Assembly: GCF_013374995.1 (NCBI RefSeq)
Contig: NZ_CP056030.1
Coordinates: 823,501-887,500, forward strand
Length of the DNA: 64,000 nucleotides
From: Pseudomonas eucalypticola
Lineage (GTDB): Bacteria; Pseudomonadota; Gammaproteobacteria; Pseudomonadales; Pseudomonadaceae
Reading direction: 5' to 3'
Positions 16,789 to 24,665 of the stretch are shown piece after piece. The notes beneath the pieces are model-generated. The model was not told where the DNA came from and searched no databases. It saw only the letters and a list, made by a program, of their open reading frames with translations. The position numbers and the translations under genes were made by a program. Each line of letters opens with the position of its first letter. Position 1 is the stretch's first letter.

Positions 16789-19293
16789 ATGACGCAAGTC
16801 ACGGTGAAAGAACTGGCCAAAGAGGTCGCCGCACCGGTAGAGCGCCTGTTGCAGCAGATGCGTGAGGCAGGTCTGCCGCACACCGACGCCGGACAAGTTG
16901 TGACCGATAATGAGAAGCAGGCTCTGCTGGCTCATTTGAAAAGCAGCCACAAGGCTAAAGCGGAAGAACCGCGCAAGATTACCTTGCAGCGCAAGACCAC
17001 CAGCACCCTGCGTGTGGCTGGCAGCAAGAGCATCAGCGTAGAAGTACGCAAGAAGAAAGTATTCGTGCAGCGCAGCCCGGAAGAAATCCAGGCCGAGCAG
17101 AAGCGCGAGCTGGAAGAACGTCGCGCCGCCGAAAACGCAGCGCGTCAGAAGGCTGAACAGGAAGCTGCCCGTCAGCGCGCCGAAGAAGAAGCGCGTCGTC
17201 CGGCTGCACCTGCTGCCGCCCCGGCCGCTGCCGAGCCTGCGCCTGCCGCACCAGCCAACGTCGACCTGGGTGCACCCGCACCTGCGCCGGCGGCTGACCG
17301 CAAGAAAGACGAGCCGCGTCGCCCGGACAAACCGCGCAACGACGACAGCCGTCGCAACGATGGCGAGCGCAAGAACGCGCCGCATCGCGCTTCGGTAAAA
17401 GAAAAGGAAAAGGCGCCGACCCCACGTGCCGCTCCACGCACCACCGACGAGGAAAGCGATGGCTTCCGTCGTGGCGGTCGTGGCAAGGGCAAGTTGAAGA
17501 AGCGTAATGCCCACGGCTTCCAGAACCCTACCGGTCCTGTGATTCGTGACGTGCAGATCGGCGAGACCATCACCGTGGGTGACCTGGCCGCGCAGATGTC
17601 GGTGAAAGCCGCCGAAGTCATCAAGTTCATGTTCAAGCTGGGTACCCCGGCGACCATCAACCAGGTACTGGACCAGGAAACTGCCCAGCTGGTTGCTGAA
17701 GAACTGGGCCACAAGGTGACCCTGGTCAGCGACACCGCCCTGGAAGATTCCCTGGCCGAGTCGCTGAAGTTCGAAGGCGAGGAGTTCTCCCGTGCGCCAG
17801 TCGTGACCGTCATGGGCCACGTTGACCACGGCAAGACCTCGCTGCTGGACTACATCCGTCGTGCCAAGGTAGCTGCAGGCGAAGCCGGCGGCATCACCCA
17901 GCACATCGGTGCGTACCACGTGGAAACCGACCGTGGCATGGTGACGTTCCTCGACACCCCTGGCCACGCCGCGTTTACCGCGATGCGTGCCCGTGGTGCC
18001 AAGGCGACCGACATCGTGATCCTGGTGGTGGCTGCCGACGACGGCGTGATGCCACAAACCATCGAAGCCGTTCAGCACGCTCAGGCTGCTGGCGTACCGC
18101 TGGTTGTCGCGGTGAACAAGATCGACAAGCCGGGTGCAGACCTGGACCGTATTCGCAGTGAGCTGTCGGTACACGGCGTGACCTCGGAAGAGTGGGGTGG
18201 CGACACTCCATTCGTACCGGTTTCGGCCAAGCAGGGTACTGGCGTCGACGAGCTGCTGGAAGCTGTCCTGCTGCAAGCCGAGGTTCTGGAACTGAAGGCC
18301 ACCCCTTCGGCCCCTGGCCGTGGTGTTGTCGTGGAATCGCGTCTGGACAAGGGCCGCGGCCCTGTCGCTACCGTTCTGGTTCAAGACGGTACCCTGCGCC
18401 AAGGCGACATGGTACTGGTCGGTTCGAACTATGGCCGCGTGCGTGCCATGCTCGACGAGAACGGCAAGCCGATCAAGGAAGCCGGTCCGGCCATTCCGGT
18501 CGAGATCCTGGGCCTGGACGGTACCCCGGACGCTGGCGACGAGATGAGCGTGGTTGCCGACGAGAAGAAAGCCCGTGAAGTGGCTCTGTTCCGTCAAGGC
18601 AAGTTCCGCGAAGTCAAGCTGGCCCGTGCTCACGCCGGCAAGCTGGAAAACATCTTCGAAAACATGGGCCAGGAAGAGAAGAAGACGCTCAACATCGTCC
18701 TCAAATCCGACGTCCGTGGTTCGCTGGAAGCTTTGCAGGGCGCTCTGAACGGCCTGGGCAACGACGAAGTGCAAGTGCGCGTGGTCGGTGGCGGTGTCGG
18801 TGGTATCACCGAGTCCGACGCCAACCTGGCACTGGCCTCCAATGCAGTACTGTTCGGCTTCAACGTGCGTGCCGATGCCGGCGCGCGCAAGATCGTCGAG
18901 CAGGAAGGTCTGGATATGCGTTACTACAACGTGATCTACGACATCATTGAAGACGTCAAGAAAGCCCTGACCGGTATGCTGGGCAGCGACGTTCGCGAGA
19001 ACATCCTGGGCATCGCCGAAGTGCGTGACGTGTTCCGTTCGCCGAAGTTCGGCGCGATCGCAGGCTGCATGGTCGTCGAAGGTACCGTTTACCGGAACCG
19101 TCCGATCCGTGTACTGCGCGAAGACATCGTTATCTTCGAAGGCGAGCTGGAATCCCTGCGCCGCTTCAAGGATGACGCGTCCGAAGTACGTGCCGGCATG
19201 GAATGCGGTATCGGCGTCAAGAGCTACAACGACGTCAAGGTCGGCGACAAGATCGAAGTCTTCGAGAAGGTCCAAGTGGCTCGTACGCTCTAA
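16789..19293 (+). CDS. infB: Translation initiation factor IF-2
   Basis: GTPase that brings fMet-tRNA to the 30S P site. 834 residues: IF2-N domain at the start, a long charged Ala/Glu/Pro-rich linker (about 90-220), a second IF2-N domain, then the G domain with G1 GHVDHGKT at 343-350, G3 DTPGH and G4 NKID, and beta-barrel domains to the C-terminus. Internal in-frame starts might give shorter isoforms as in E. coli, but none is assigned here. Confidence 0.98.
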   Translation: MTQVTVKELAKEVAAPVERLLQQMREAGLPHTDAGQVVTDNEKQALLAHLKSSHKAKAEEPRKITLQRKTTSTLRVAGSKSISVEVRKKKVFVQRSPEEIQAEQKRELEERRAAENAARQKAEQEAARQRAEEEARRPAAPAAAPAAAEPAPAAPANVDLGAPAPAPAADRKKDEPRRPDKPRNDDSRRNDGERKNAPHRASVKEKEKAPTPRAAPRTTDEESDGFRRGGRGKGKLKKRNAHGFQNPTGPVIRDVQIGETITVGDLAAQMSVKAAEVIKFMFKLGTPATINQVLDQETAQLVAEELGHKVTLVSDTALEDSLAESLKFEGEEFSRAPVVTVMGHVDHGKTSLLDYIRRAKVAAGEAGGITQHIGAYHVETDRGMVTFLDTPGHAAFTAMRARGAKATDIVILVVAADDGVMPQTIEAVQHAQAAGVPLVVAVNKIDKPGADLDRIRSELSVHGVTSEEWGGDTPFVPVSAKQGTGVDELLEAVLLQAEVLELKATPSAPGRGVVVESRLDKGRGPVATVLVQDGTLRQGDMVLVGSNYGRVRAMLDENGKPIKEAGPAIPVEILGLDGTPDAGDEMSVVADEKKAREVALFRQGKFREVKLARAHAGKLENIFENMGQEEKKTLNIVLKSDVRGSLEALQGALNGLGNDEVQVRVVGGGVGGITESDANLALASNAVLFGFNVRADAGARKIVEQEGLDMRYYNVIYDIIEDVKKALTGMLGSDVRENILGIAEVRDVFRSPKFGAIAGCMVVEGTVYRNRPIRVLREDIVIFEGELESLRRFKDDASEVRAGMECGIGVKSYNDVKVGDKIEVFEKVQVARTL

Positions 19294-19341
19294 TATGCGA
19301 GCTAGAGGGGTGTGCCGGGTTCGCCTGGCCACTCTAAACGC

Positions 19342-19375
19342 AACGCCCGGTCCGGCTTTCGCCTGGCCGGGCGTT
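19342..19375 (+). promoter_or_regulatory. Hairpin in the infB-rbfA gap
   Basis: AACGCCCGG (19342-19350) pairs with CCGGGCGTT (19367-19375), with a weaker inner stem in the 16-nt loop. Only TTG follows, so it looks like an mRNA-processing or partial attenuation element within the operon rather than a full terminator. Confidence 0.55.
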
Positions 19376-19402
19376 TGCCGCTTTAGTTACAGGTAAGCAT
19401 TC

Positions 19403-19804
19403 ATGGCAAAAGAATACAGCCGTACCCAGCGCATCGGCGACCAGATGCAACGCGAGCTGGCGCAACTGATCCGCCGTGAGGTCAAGGACCCACGCGTGGG
19501 CCTGGTCACCATCACTGCCGTCGACGTCAGCCGTGACGTGGGCCATGCCAAGGTGTTCATCACCGTCATGGGCCAGGACAGCGCCGAGGATATCAAGCAG
19601 ACCGTCAAGGTGCTGAATGCTGCCGCAGGCTTCCTGCGCGTGCACCTGGGCAAGGAAATGAAGCTGCGCAGCGTGCCGCAGTTGCACTTCCATTACGATG
19701 AGAGCGTCACCCGTGGCGCCCAGTTGTCGGCGCTGATCGAGCGTGCCGTGGCCGAAGATAGCCAGCACCAGGATTCCGACAGCAAACCAGGCACCGAGGA
19801 GTAA
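19403..19804 (+). CDS. rbfA: 30S ribosome-binding factor A
   Basis: Late 30S maturation factor, 133 residues, with a KH-like fold. Starts [19 protein letters not shown]; the family core [24 protein letters not shown] is complete. It lies between infB and truB, and the truB GTG start is 3 bp past its stop, so the two are probably coupled. Confidence 0.97.
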   Translation: MAKEYSRTQRIGDQMQRELAQLIRREVKDPRVGLVTITAVDVSRDVGHAKVFITVMGQDSAEDIKQTVKVLNAAAGFLRVHLGKEMKLRSVPQLHFHYDESVTRGAQLSALIERAVAEDSQHQDSDSKPGTEE

Positions 19805-19807
19805 GCG

Positions 19808-20725
19808 GTGGCTCAGGTCAAGCGTATCCGTCGTAACGTCAGCGGTATCATCCTGCTGGACAAGCCGCTGGGGTTCACCTCCAACGCGGCCCTGCAGAAG
19901 GTCCGTTGGCTGCTCAATGCTGAAAAGGCCGGCCACACCGGCAGCCTCGACCCTCTGGCCACCGGCGTGCTGCCGCTGTGCTTCGGCGAGGCCACCAAGT
20001 TCTCCCAGTACCTGCTCGATTCCGACAAGGGCTACGAGACGGTCATGCAAATGGGCCAGACCACCACCACGGCCGACGCCGAAGGCGAGGTGTTGCGTAC
20101 CCGGGATGTAACCGTTGGTCGCAACGATATCGAAGCCGTTTTGCCACAATTTCGTGGTCAAATCAGTCAGATACCGCCGATGTACTCTGCCCTCAAGCGT
20201 GATGGCCAGCCGCTTTACAAGCTGGCGCGTGCAGGGGAAGTAGTGGAGCGCGAGGCGCGTTCTGTTACTATTGACCGGTTGGAATTGCTGGCCTTCGATG
20301 ACACTCGCGCACGGTTGTCGGTAGGGTGCTCCAAAGGGACCTATATCCGTACCCTGGTGGAAGACATCGGTGAGCAATTGGGCTGCGGCGCGTACGTCGC
20401 TGAACTGCGTCGCACCCAGGCAGGCCCCTTCACGCTGGCCCAGACGGTCACCCTCGAAGAACTCGAGCGTGTGCATGCCGAGGGCGGCAACGAGGCGGTC
20501 GACCAGTTCCTCATGCCTTCGGACAGCGGCCTGCTGGATTGGCCCCTGTTGCAGTTCTCCGAGCACAGTGCGTTCTACTGGCTGCACGGACAACCGGTAA
20601 GAGCCCCGGACGCGCCGAAATTCGGCATGGTACGGGTGCAGGATCACAACGGTCGCTTCATCGGTATCGGTGAAGTGAGCGAAGACGGGCGCATCGCGCC
20701 ACGTCGCTTGATTCGGTCAGAATGA
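19808..20725 (+). CDS. truB: tRNA pseudouridine-55 synthase
   Basis: Forms pseudouridine-55 in the T-loop of tRNAs. 305 residues; catalytic Asp48 lies in [11 protein letters not shown], the E. coli position. The start is GTG at 19808 with upstream GAGGAGTAAG overlapping the rbfA stop. A C-terminal PUA-like extension is present. Confidence 0.97.
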   Translation: MAQVKRIRRNVSGIILLDKPLGFTSNAALQKVRWLLNAEKAGHTGSLDPLATGVLPLCFGEATKFSQYLLDSDKGYETVMQMGQTTTTADAEGEVLRTRDVTVGRNDIEAVLPQFRGQISQIPPMYSALKRDGQPLYKLARAGEVVEREARSVTIDRLELLAFDDTRARLSVGCSKGTYIRTLVEDIGEQLGCGAYVAELRRTQAGPFTLAQTVTLEELERVHAEGGNEAVDQFLMPSDSGLLDWPLLQFSEHSAFYWLHGQPVRAPDAPKFGMVRVQDHNGRFIGIGEVSEDGRIAPRRLIRSE

Positions 20726-20775
20726 CCGAACGAGGGTGGCTGTTAACAGGCACGGTTATCCCTCACTTTTAAATA

Positions 20776-20791
20776 CGAGGATTTGTCCTCG
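20776..20791 (+). promoter_or_regulatory. rpsO 5' leader hairpin
   Basis: CGAGGA (20776-20781) pairs with TCCTCG (20786-20791) around TTTG in the 116-nt truB-rpsO gap. S15 represses its own mRNA through leader structure in E. coli; whether this stem serves that role here is inference. Confidence 0.45.
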
Positions 20792-20841
20792 GCCTGTTGG
20801 AAGCCGGTCAAACGGTTTTCCTTAGTAATGGAGATGCCCTC

Positions 20842-21111
20842 ATGGCACTTAACGTTGAAGAAAAAGCAAAGATCGTTGGTGAGTTCCAGCAAGCCGCTGG
20901 CGACACCGGTTCGCCAGAAGTGCAGGTTGCACTGCTGACTGCCAACATCAACAAGCTGCAAGGCCACTTCAAGGCCAACGGCAAAGACCACCACTCGCGT
21001 CGTGGCCTGATCCGTATGGTTAACCAGCGTCGTAAGCTGCTGGACTACCTGAAGGGCAAAGACACCACTCGTTACAGCGCCCTGATCGGCCGTCTGGGTC
21101 TGCGTCGCTAA
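20842..21111 (+). CDS. rpsO: 30S ribosomal protein S15
   Basis: Primary 16S rRNA-binding protein of the 30S platform, 89 residues ([15 protein letters not shown] to [11 protein letters not shown]). The start is ATG 20842 with GGAG upstream; the frame opens earlier (20797) but those codons are leader sequence. The conserved rRNA-binding motif [15 protein letters not shown] is intact. Confidence 0.98.
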   Translation: MALNVEEKAKIVGEFQQAAGDTGSPEVQVALLTANINKLQGHFKANGKDHHSRRGLIRMVNQRRKLLDYLKGKDTTRYSALIGRLGLRR

Positions 21112-21136
21112 CAGCGGCCCGGGCTTGTGGTGTGCG

Positions 21137-21192
21137 CGGCGTGTTGCCTCCGTCGAATCCGGCGCCTGGCGCCGGAGCTGACGAACACGCCG
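21137..21192 (+). promoter_or_regulatory. Long stem in the rpsO-pnp gap (probable RNase III-type pnp leader)
   Basis: Three stacked helices form one rod: CGGCGTGTT/AACACGCCG (21137-21145 with 21184-21192), CGTC/GACG (21051+100 = 21151-21154 with 21180-21183) and TCCGGCGCC/GGCGCCGGA (21158-21166 with 21168-21176), broken by a 5-nt bulge and a 3x3 internal loop. E. coli pnp is autoregulated through RNase III cleavage of such a leader stem; the same role here is inferred from position and shape. The rest of the 253-bp gap holds no credible gene. Confidence 0.65.
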
Positions 21193-21364
21193 TGCGTATC
21201 AATGAGGTTGGTTGGCTGTTCTGCATGGGCGCTCAGGCGTTGATGCAGGGCAGGCTTCCAGCCTCAAGTTTTATCTGGACTGCCAAAGGGCCGATTCCCC
21301 TTGCTGCCCAAGAATTTCGCAAGAAACCAGTTCCCCCAGAGCAAACTGAAGAAGGTAGGAAACC

Positions 21365-23470
21365 GTGAACCCGGTAATCAAGAAGTTCCAGTTCGGTCAA
21401 TCGACCGTCACCCTCGAGACTGGCCGTATTGCCCGTCAAGCCTCCGGCGCCGTACTGGTCACCGTCGATAATGACGTCACCGTGCTGGTCACCGTTGTAG
21501 GCGCCAAGCAAGCTGATCCAGGCAAGGGCTTCTTCCCTCTGTCCGTGCACTACCAGGAAAAGACCTACGCCGCCGGCAAGATCCCTGGTGGTTTCTTCAA
21601 GCGCGAAGGCCGTCCTTCCGAGAAAGAGACCCTGACCTCGCGCCTGATCGACCGTCCGATCCGCCCCCTGTTCCCTGAAGGCTTCATGAACGAAGTGCAG
21701 GTTGTCTGCACCGTCGTGTCGACCAGCAAGAAGACCGATCCGGACATCGCTGCCATGATCGGTACCTCGGCGGCCCTGGCCATCTCCGGTATTCCGTTCG
21801 AAGGCCCTATCGGCGCCGCCCGCGTTGCGTTCCACGAAAGCACTGGCTACCTGCTGAACCCAACCTACGAACAACTGGCTGCCTCCAGCCTGGACATGGT
21901 CGTGGCCGGTACCTCCGACGCCGTGCTGATGGTTGAGTCGGAAGCCAAAGAGCTGACCGAAGACCAGATGCTGGGCGCCGTGCTGTTCGCCCACGACGAA
22001 TTCCAGGCGGTCATCAACGCCGTCAAGGAACTGGCCGCCGAAGCTGCCAAGCCTACCTGGGCCTGGGCACCTCAAGCCGAAGCCACCGAACTGCTGGGCG
22101 CTATCCGTGCCGAGTTCGGCGCAGCGATCTCCGAGGCCTACACCATCACCGTCAAGGCCGACCGTTACGCGCGCCTGGGCGAGCTGAAGGATCAGGTCGT
22201 GGCCAAGCTGTCCGGTGAGGAAGGTCAGCCTTCCGCCGCTGACGTGAAAGCCGCATTCGGCGAAATCGAATACCGTACCGTTCGCGAAAACATCGTCAAC
22301 GGCAAGCCACGTATCGACGGCCGCGACACCAAGACCGTGCGCCCGCTGAACATCGAAGTCGGCGTGCTGCCCAAGACCCACGGCTCGGCCCTGTTCACCC
22401 GTGGCGAAACCCAGGCCCTGGTCGTCGCGACCCTGGGTACTGCCCGTGACGCGCAGCTGCTGGACACCCTGGAAGGCGAGAAGAAAGACCCCTTCATGCT
22501 GCACTACAACTTCCCTCCGTTCTCGGTGGGCGAGTGTGGTCGCATGGGCGGTGCTGGTCGTCGCGAAATCGGCCACGGCCGCCTGGCCCGTCGTTCGGTT
22601 CAGGCCATGCTGCCTGCCGCCGACGAATTCCCCTACACCATCCGCGTGGTGTCGGAAATCACCGAATCCAACGGTTCGAGCTCCATGGCTTCGGTCTGTG
22701 GCGCTTCCCTGGCCCTGATGGACGCCGGCGTGCCGATGAAGGCGCCGGTTGCCGGTATCGCCATGGGCCTGGTCAAAGAAGGCGAGAAGTTCGCCATCCT
22801 GACCGACATCCTGGGTGACGAAGACCACCTGGGCGACATGGACTTCAAGGTAGCCGGTACTGCCAAGGGTGTGACTGCCCTGCAGATGGACATCAAGATC
22901 AACGGCATCACCGAAGAGATCATGGAAATCGCCCTGGGCCAGGCCCTGGAAGCGCGCCTGAACATCCTCGACCAGATGAACCAGATCATCGGCAAGTCGC
23001 GTGAAGAGCTGTCCGAGAACGCTCCGACCATGATCTCGATGAAGATCGACACCGACAAGATCCGTGACGTCATCGGTAAAGGTGGCGCCACCATCCGCGC
23101 TATCTGCGAGGAAACCAAGGCCTCGATCGACATCGAAGACGATGGCTCGATCAAGATCTTCGGCGAAACCAAGGAAGCGGCCGACGCTGCCAAGCAGCGC
23201 GTGCTGTCGATCACTGCCGAAGCTGAAATCGGCAAGATCTACGTCGGCAAGGTTGAGCGCATCGTCGACTTCGGCGCGTTCGTCAACATCCTGCCTGGCA
23301 AGGACGGTCTGGTTCACATCTCGATGCTGAGCGACGCTCGTGTCGAGAAGGTGACCGACATCCTGAAAGAAGGTCAGGAGGTTGAAGTACTGGTACTGGA
23401 CGTAGACAACCGCGGCCGTATCAAGCTGTCCATCAAGGACGTCGCTGCTGCAAAGGCTTCGGGTGTGTAA
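21365..23470 (+). CDS. pnp: Polyribonucleotide nucleotidyltransferase (PNPase)
   Basis: Phosphorolytic 3'-5' exoribonuclease and degradosome component. 701 residues: two RNase PH-like domains, a KH domain ([16 protein letters not shown]) and a C-terminal S1 domain ([18 protein letters not shown]). The start is GTG 21365, following AGGTAGGAAACC. It ends the nusA-infB cluster and has a strong terminator 17 bp later. Confidence 0.98.
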   Translation: MNPVIKKFQFGQSTVTLETGRIARQASGAVLVTVDNDVTVLVTVVGAKQADPGKGFFPLSVHYQEKTYAAGKIPGGFFKREGRPSEKETLTSRLIDRPIRPLFPEGFMNEVQVVCTVVSTSKKTDPDIAAMIGTSAALAISGIPFEGPIGAARVAFHESTGYLLNPTYEQLAASSLDMVVAGTSDAVLMVESEAKELTEDQMLGAVLFAHDEFQAVINAVKELAAEAAKPTWAWAPQAEATELLGAIRAEFGAAISEAYTITVKADRYARLGELKDQVVAKLSGEEGQPSAADVKAAFGEIEYRTVRENIVNGKPRIDGRDTKTVRPLNIEVGVLPKTHGSALFTRGETQALVVATLGTARDAQLLDTLEGEKKDPFMLHYNFPPFSVGECGRMGGAGRREIGHGRLARRSVQAMLPAADEFPYTIRVVSEITESNGSSSMASVCGASLALMDAGVPMKAPVAGIAMGLVKEGEKFAILTDILGDEDHLGDMDFKVAGTAKGVTALQMDIKINGITEEIMEIALGQALEARLNILDQMNQIIGKSREELSENAPTMISMKIDTDKIRDVIGKGGATIRAICEETKASIDIEDDGSIKIFGETKEAADAAKQRVLSITAEAEIGKIYVGKVERIVDFGAFVNILPGKDGLVHISMLSDARVEKVTDILKEGQEVEVLVLDVDNRGRIKLSIKDVAAAKASGV

Positions 23471-23486
23471 TAACCCTTAGCATTTG

Positions 23487-23515
23487 AAAAAAGGGCCCTT
23501 CGGGGCCCTTTTTTT
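23487..23515 (+). terminator. Intrinsic terminator of pnp
   Basis: AAAAAAGGGCCC and GGGCCCTTTTTT form a perfect stem around TTCG, with a T-run to 23515. It ends the rimP-to-pnp transcription unit. Confidence 0.95.
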
Positions 23516-23560
23516 ATGCGCTTGCGGCTGGGGGCGTTTGTTTTCACCCAGTTCTTTAGC

Positions 23561-23609
23561 GGACATGCAACTTGCACGCGGTTTTGGCGCCGAACATGCA
23601 ATATGCACG
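23561..23609 (+). promoter_or_regulatory. Tandem palindromic upstream activator sites
   Basis: Two 18-bp sites match at 15 of 18 positions: GGACATGCAACTTGCACG (23561-23578) and GAACATGCAATATGCACG (23592-23609). Each is a TGCA-N3-TGCA palindrome. They are 31 bp apart start to start, close to three helical turns, and 73-104 bp upstream of the -24 element, the usual geometry for a sigma-54 enhancer-binding protein. The cognate activator is not recognised. Confidence 0.6.
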
Positions 23610-23632
23610 ATCAGCAAAAATGCGACTGTTTA

Positions 23633-23645
23633 TAACCTATTGATT
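23633..23645 (+). promoter_or_regulatory. IHF consensus site between activator sites and -24/-12 box
   Basis: TAACCTATTGATT fits the reverse IHF consensus YAANNNNTTGATW at every position and sits in an AT-rich stretch between the paired upstream sites and the sigma-54 box, where IHF bends DNA to bring activator to polymerase. Confidence 0.6.
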
Positions 23646-23670
23646 TTAAAGAAAATTATTTAAATAAGAG

Positions 23671-23690
23671 GTTGGCACAGGCCCTGCAAC
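23671..23690 (+). promoter_or_regulatory. Sigma-54 (-24/-12) promoter of the BON-domain gene
   Basis: TTGGCACAGGCCCTGCA has GG (23674-23675) and GC (23686-23687) exactly 10 nt apart, with the TGGCAC -24 element matching consensus. The predicted start is near 23698, about 57 bp before the gene. Confidence 0.75.
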
Positions 23691-23755
23691 ACTCTAGGTA
23701 ACCCTGCCGCCAACCTAACCTGGCGCAGACTTCTCGAAAAACAGGAGTGACTCGT

Positions 23756-24094
23756 ATGAAAAAGTTCGCTATTGCTGCCGCTACTGCTACCGCTCTGACC
23801 CTGGCCATGGGCAACTTCGCGTTCGCCGCTGAAACCACCACCAACGGCACCGTGGCCAAGACCGAACAAGCTGGCTCCGACACCTGGATCACCACCAAGG
23901 TCAAAGCCAACCTGCTGACCGAGAAAGGCATTCCAGGCAGCGACATCACCGTTGAAACCAACCACGGCGTCGTGACCCTGGCCTCCAAGGCTGGCACTAC
24001 CCTGACCTCGGCTCAGAAAACCACCGCCGTCAACATTGCCAAGAAAACCAAGCACGTCAAATCGGTTTCGGCTGACGCGCTGGAAACCCAGTAA
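23756..24094 (+). CDS. Periplasmic BON-domain protein (OsmY-like)
   Basis: 112 residues from ATG 23756, with ACAGGAG 8 nt upstream. A Sec signal peptide (MKKFAIAAATATALTLAMG) probably cleaves after FAFA at residue 24. The mature part is one BON domain (DTWITTKVKANLLTEKGIPG; ITVETNHGVVTLASK; VKSVSADALETQ), a fold found in OsmY and other envelope-stress proteins thought to bind phospholipid or peptidoglycan. It stands alone between pnp and a repeat element, behind a sigma-54 control region and before a strong terminator. The stress or nutrient signal is unknown. Confidence 0.9.
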   Translation: MKKFAIAAATATALTLAMGNFAFAAETTTNGTVAKTEQAGSDTWITTKVKANLLTEKGIPGSDITVETNHGVVTLASKAGTTLTSAQKTTAVNIAKKTKHVKSVSADALETQ

Positions 24095-24128
24095 CAGATT
24101 CATGCGACGGGCACAGGATGTGCCCACT

Positions 24129-24161
24129 CAAAGCCCCGGCCCAGTGTCGGGGCTTTTTTTT
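24129..24161 (+). terminator. Intrinsic terminator of the BON-domain gene
   Basis: AAGCCCCG (24131-24138) pairs with CGGGGCTT (24148-24155) around a 9-nt loop, with a T-run to about 24161 that abuts the inverted-repeat element. Confidence 0.9.
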
Positions 24162-24625
24162 GGTTCTTCACGGAGTCCCGGGAAAGCGGGTGGTCCCTAC
24201 AAACATCTGTAGTGAACAAACAAGGCGGAGCAGGTGATCTCACAGAAATAACTGGCCCGAAACGGATGTGGGAGCGGGGGGGCGCCTAGCCCTTGCCCGG
24301 GAAGCGCCGTGCGGACGGCGCTCGATTTCAACAGCGACACAACAACATCGCCTGGCGCTTGGAGGTCCTTATGCAATCCCCAGCCAGGAGCTCCGATGAA
24401 CATTTTGTCGGCCTGCCTTGCAATTGCATCAAGGCTACCAGATGCATGTCTTGGTCTTTTCTGCGCCCTTGAAACCGAGCGCCGCCCGCGCGGCGCTTCC
24501 CAGGCAAGCCTGGTCCCACATCTGTTTCGGGCCAGTCATGTCTGTGAGATCACCTCGTCCGCCTTGTTTGTTCACTACAGATCTTTGTAAGCACCACCAA
24601 CTTTCCCGGCAATCCGTGAAGAACC
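24162..24625. mobile_element. 464-bp inverted-repeat element (MITE-like) with about 160-bp arms
   Basis: The left arm 24162-24331 and right arm 24469-24625 are imperfect inverted copies. Outer ends are GGTTCTTCACGG and CCGTGAAGAACC; inner ends are CTCGATTTCAA and TTGAAACCGAG. Each arm includes a REP-like GC-rich stem and the conserved blocks TAACTGGCCCGAAAC and GTAGTGAACAAACAA. Related arms recur at 63762-64000. The 137-bp centre is unrelated to the arms and holds a 33-codon frame. No transposase is present and no target duplication could be defined, so mobility in trans is inference. Confidence 0.7.
24371..24472 (+). CDS. Possible 33-residue microprotein in the inverted-repeat element
   Basis: ATG at 24371 lies 5 nt after GGAGG (24361-24365), a good ribosome-binding site, and opens 33 codons (starts MQSPARSSDEHFVGLPC, contains NCIKATRCMSW) ending at TGA 24470-24472 where the right arm begins. 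Three Cys are present. No family is recognised. It could be a chance frame; the ribosome site and exact fit to the spacer are the only support. Confidence 0.25.
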   Translation: MQSPARSSDEHFVGLPCNCIKATRCMSWSFLRP

Positions 24626-24665
24626 TTTTTTATGCCCGTGCGTTTAGTCGCGCATGGCACCAAGG

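Noticed and set aside
21132..21368. 78-codon frame between rpsO and pnp
   Set aside because: It covers the long leader stem, has no conserved sequence and overlaps the pnp start.
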